Positions 6,552 to 7,684 of a stretch of 7,684 nucleotides of DNA are shown piece after piece. The notes beneath the pieces are model-generated. The model saw only the letters and a list, made by a program, of their open reading frames with translations, was not told the DNA's origin and did no database searches. The number at the start of each line of letters is the position of its first letter. The stretch's first letter is position 1. The stretch lies in the NCBI GenBank assembly GCA_964425645.1, contig CAYRNC010000083.1, positions 1-7,684 on the forward strand, read 5' to 3'. The DNA comes from CAYRNC01 sp964425645 (GTDB lineage Bacteria > Bacillota > Clostridia > Peptostreptococcales > Anaerovoracaceae). Position numbers and translations under genes: made by a program.

Positions 6552-7683
6552 ATTCTCCGGTTATATCATAGTTCTGCCATATATCTGCAAACCTTTTCAT
6601 TACACTGGATTGTGAATATTCCTTTATCTTTTCCAGGTTTCTATTTCTATACTTATTCTTCAACGTGATGGATTCGTAAACCTCGACTATAGCCTTGGCA
6701 AAAGCATTTATATCATCCAAAGGTACCACAGAACCATTTTCATCATCCTTAATTAAATCCCTGTTTCCTCTGCAGTCTGAAACAACTAAAGGAAGCCCTA
6801 CGGCCATAGCCTCCATAATATTTACCGGAAGCCCTTCCTGCCTGGATGATGAAACAGCCAGATCCGACAAGGCCATTAAGTTGGGGATATCATTTCTATA
6901 ACCTAGCAATTTAACCTGATTTACTACCTTCAAGTTTTTGATTTGTTCTTTATACTGTTCATACAGATCCCCATCCCCAACTAATAGTAATTTAATATTG
7001 GGCATTTTATCTTTTAAGTTTTGCACGACAGATATAAGCAGATCCTGATGCTTCCGGTAGCTTAATTCACCCACATATATCAAGATAAAATCCTGATTGC
7101 TAAACCCATACTCTTTTCTTAACTTCTTCATTTTGTTTTCATCCTGAGGGCTGAATTTATCAAGGTCTATCCCAACTCCATTGATAAGTTCAACATATTT
7201 TGCCTTGAATTTATAATCCAAAGCAGCGTTATAATCCTCATCATTTATCGTAATCAAACAATCAGTATATCTTGATAACCATTTTTCTATGGGATAATAC
7301 GTTAGCCAATTTTTAAGCGGAGCCCCTTTATAAAAATGAAAACCATGAGCAGTATAAAATACTTTTACATTTTTTAAACCTTTACATGCCAACCTAACGA
7401 ATGCAGAAGCTACCGGGGTATGGGTATGTACTAATTCATAATTCTCTTCTTTTATAAGCCTTTTTAATTCTATATATGCACCAAAATTCCTTATAGATAA
7501 TGGGGTTCTTTGAAACTGTAATGGATGAACCCTGCATCCCATTCTTATAATCTCCGGATCCACATCCTTTTCAATTCTAAATGCCACATCCACATTGTGG
7601 CCCTGTTCGACTAACATTCTTATCTGGGGTATTAAAAATGCATTTACTGTATTTGATATTGTGGAAACATATAATATTTTCAT
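6538..7683 (-). CDS. GT4 family glycosyltransferase, EpsD/CapM-like
   Basis: This is a predicted cytoplasmic retaining glycosyltransferase of GT-B fold that would add a sugar from a nucleotide donor to a lipid-linked oligosaccharide. The N-terminal domain opens directly with the beta strand MKILYVSTIS and carries HTHTP (86-90) and TAHGFHF (111-117), both typical of EpsD/CapM-like exopolysaccharide enzymes. The donor-binding C-terminal domain shows VGELSYRKH (204-212), GYRND (261-265) and the EX7E pair E283/E291 within QEGLPVNIME, followed by AMAVGLPLV. At 381 residues it has the usual family length, so it looks complete. The start lies one base from the window edge, so its ribosome binding site is not visible; the N-terminus matches the usual family start. 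Its 3' end overlaps the next gene, indicating co-transcription. Family assignment is firm; donor and acceptor sugars cannot be told from sequence. Confidence 0.93.
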   Translation of the reverse strand: MKILYVSTISNTVNAFLIPQIRMLVEQGHNVDVAFRIEKDVDPEIIRMGCRVHPLQFQRTPLSIRNFGAYIELKRLIKEENYELVHTHTPVASAFVRLACKGLKNVKVFYTAHGFHFYKGAPLKNWLTYYPIEKWLSRYTDCLITINDEDYNAALDYKFKAKYVELINGVGIDLDKFSPQDENKMKKLRKEYGFSNQDFILIYVGELSYRKHQDLLISVVQNLKDKMPNIKLLLVGDGDLYEQYKEQIKNLKVVNQVKLLGYRNDIPNLMALSDLAVSSSRQEGLPVNIMEAMAVGLPLVVSDCRGNRDLIKDDENGSVVPLDDINAFAKAIVEVYESITLKNKYRNRNLEKIKEYSQSSVMKRFADIWQNYDITGEYDDT

Positions 7684-7684
7684 T

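Noticed and set aside
6078..6901. Two short plus-strand frames within the GT32 and first GT4 genes
   Set aside because: Both are fully antisense to well-supported genes and show no domain.
1..7684. CRISPR array, toxin-antitoxin, phage defence or tRNA gene
   Set aside because: No regularly spaced repeats, no tRNA-like cloverleaf and no protein of such families was seen on either strand.

Overview
The window looks like part of a cell-surface polysaccharide (capsule or exopolysaccharide) biosynthesis locus. Low G+C, A/T-rich codon use and AAGGAG-type ribosome binding sites suggest a Firmicute, perhaps of the Clostridia, but nothing fixes the species. All seven convincing genes lie on the minus strand, so the locus is transcribed from the right edge (7683) to the left (115). 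No rRNA, tRNA, CRISPR array or intact mobile element was seen.

In transcription order: a GT4 glycosyltransferase of the EpsD/CapM type (7683-6538); a small GT32 DXD glycosyltransferase that overlaps its end (6551-5814); a 285-bp AT-rich gap without a convincing gene (5813-5529); a very AT-rich GT2 glycosyltransferase (5528-4587); a second GT4 enzyme of the WbuB-like type (4574-3375); a 90-bp gap with a possible weak promoter and a hairpin over the next ribosome binding site; UDP-glucose 6-dehydrogenase (3284-2109); UDP-glucuronate decarboxylase, started by TTG (2093-1152); and a second GT2 enzyme (1155-115). The last 114 bases are non-coding and show no clear terminator.

The genes fit one pathway. 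Ugd would oxidise UDP-glucose to UDP-glucuronate, Uxs would decarboxylate that to UDP-xylose, and the four glycosyltransferases would build an oligosaccharide repeat on a lipid carrier at the inner face of the membrane. The product may therefore contain xylose and/or glucuronic acid. The initiating phosphoglycosyltransferase, flippase, polymerase and chain-length genes are absent and presumably lie outside the window, most likely upstream.

I found no evidence for a wholly new system. The points most worth a second look are the tightly coupled ugd-uxs pair, the non-coding gap with an insertion-sequence-like end, the base-composition break between the middle GT genes and the sugar-nucleotide genes, and two glycosyltransferases with substituted motif residues.
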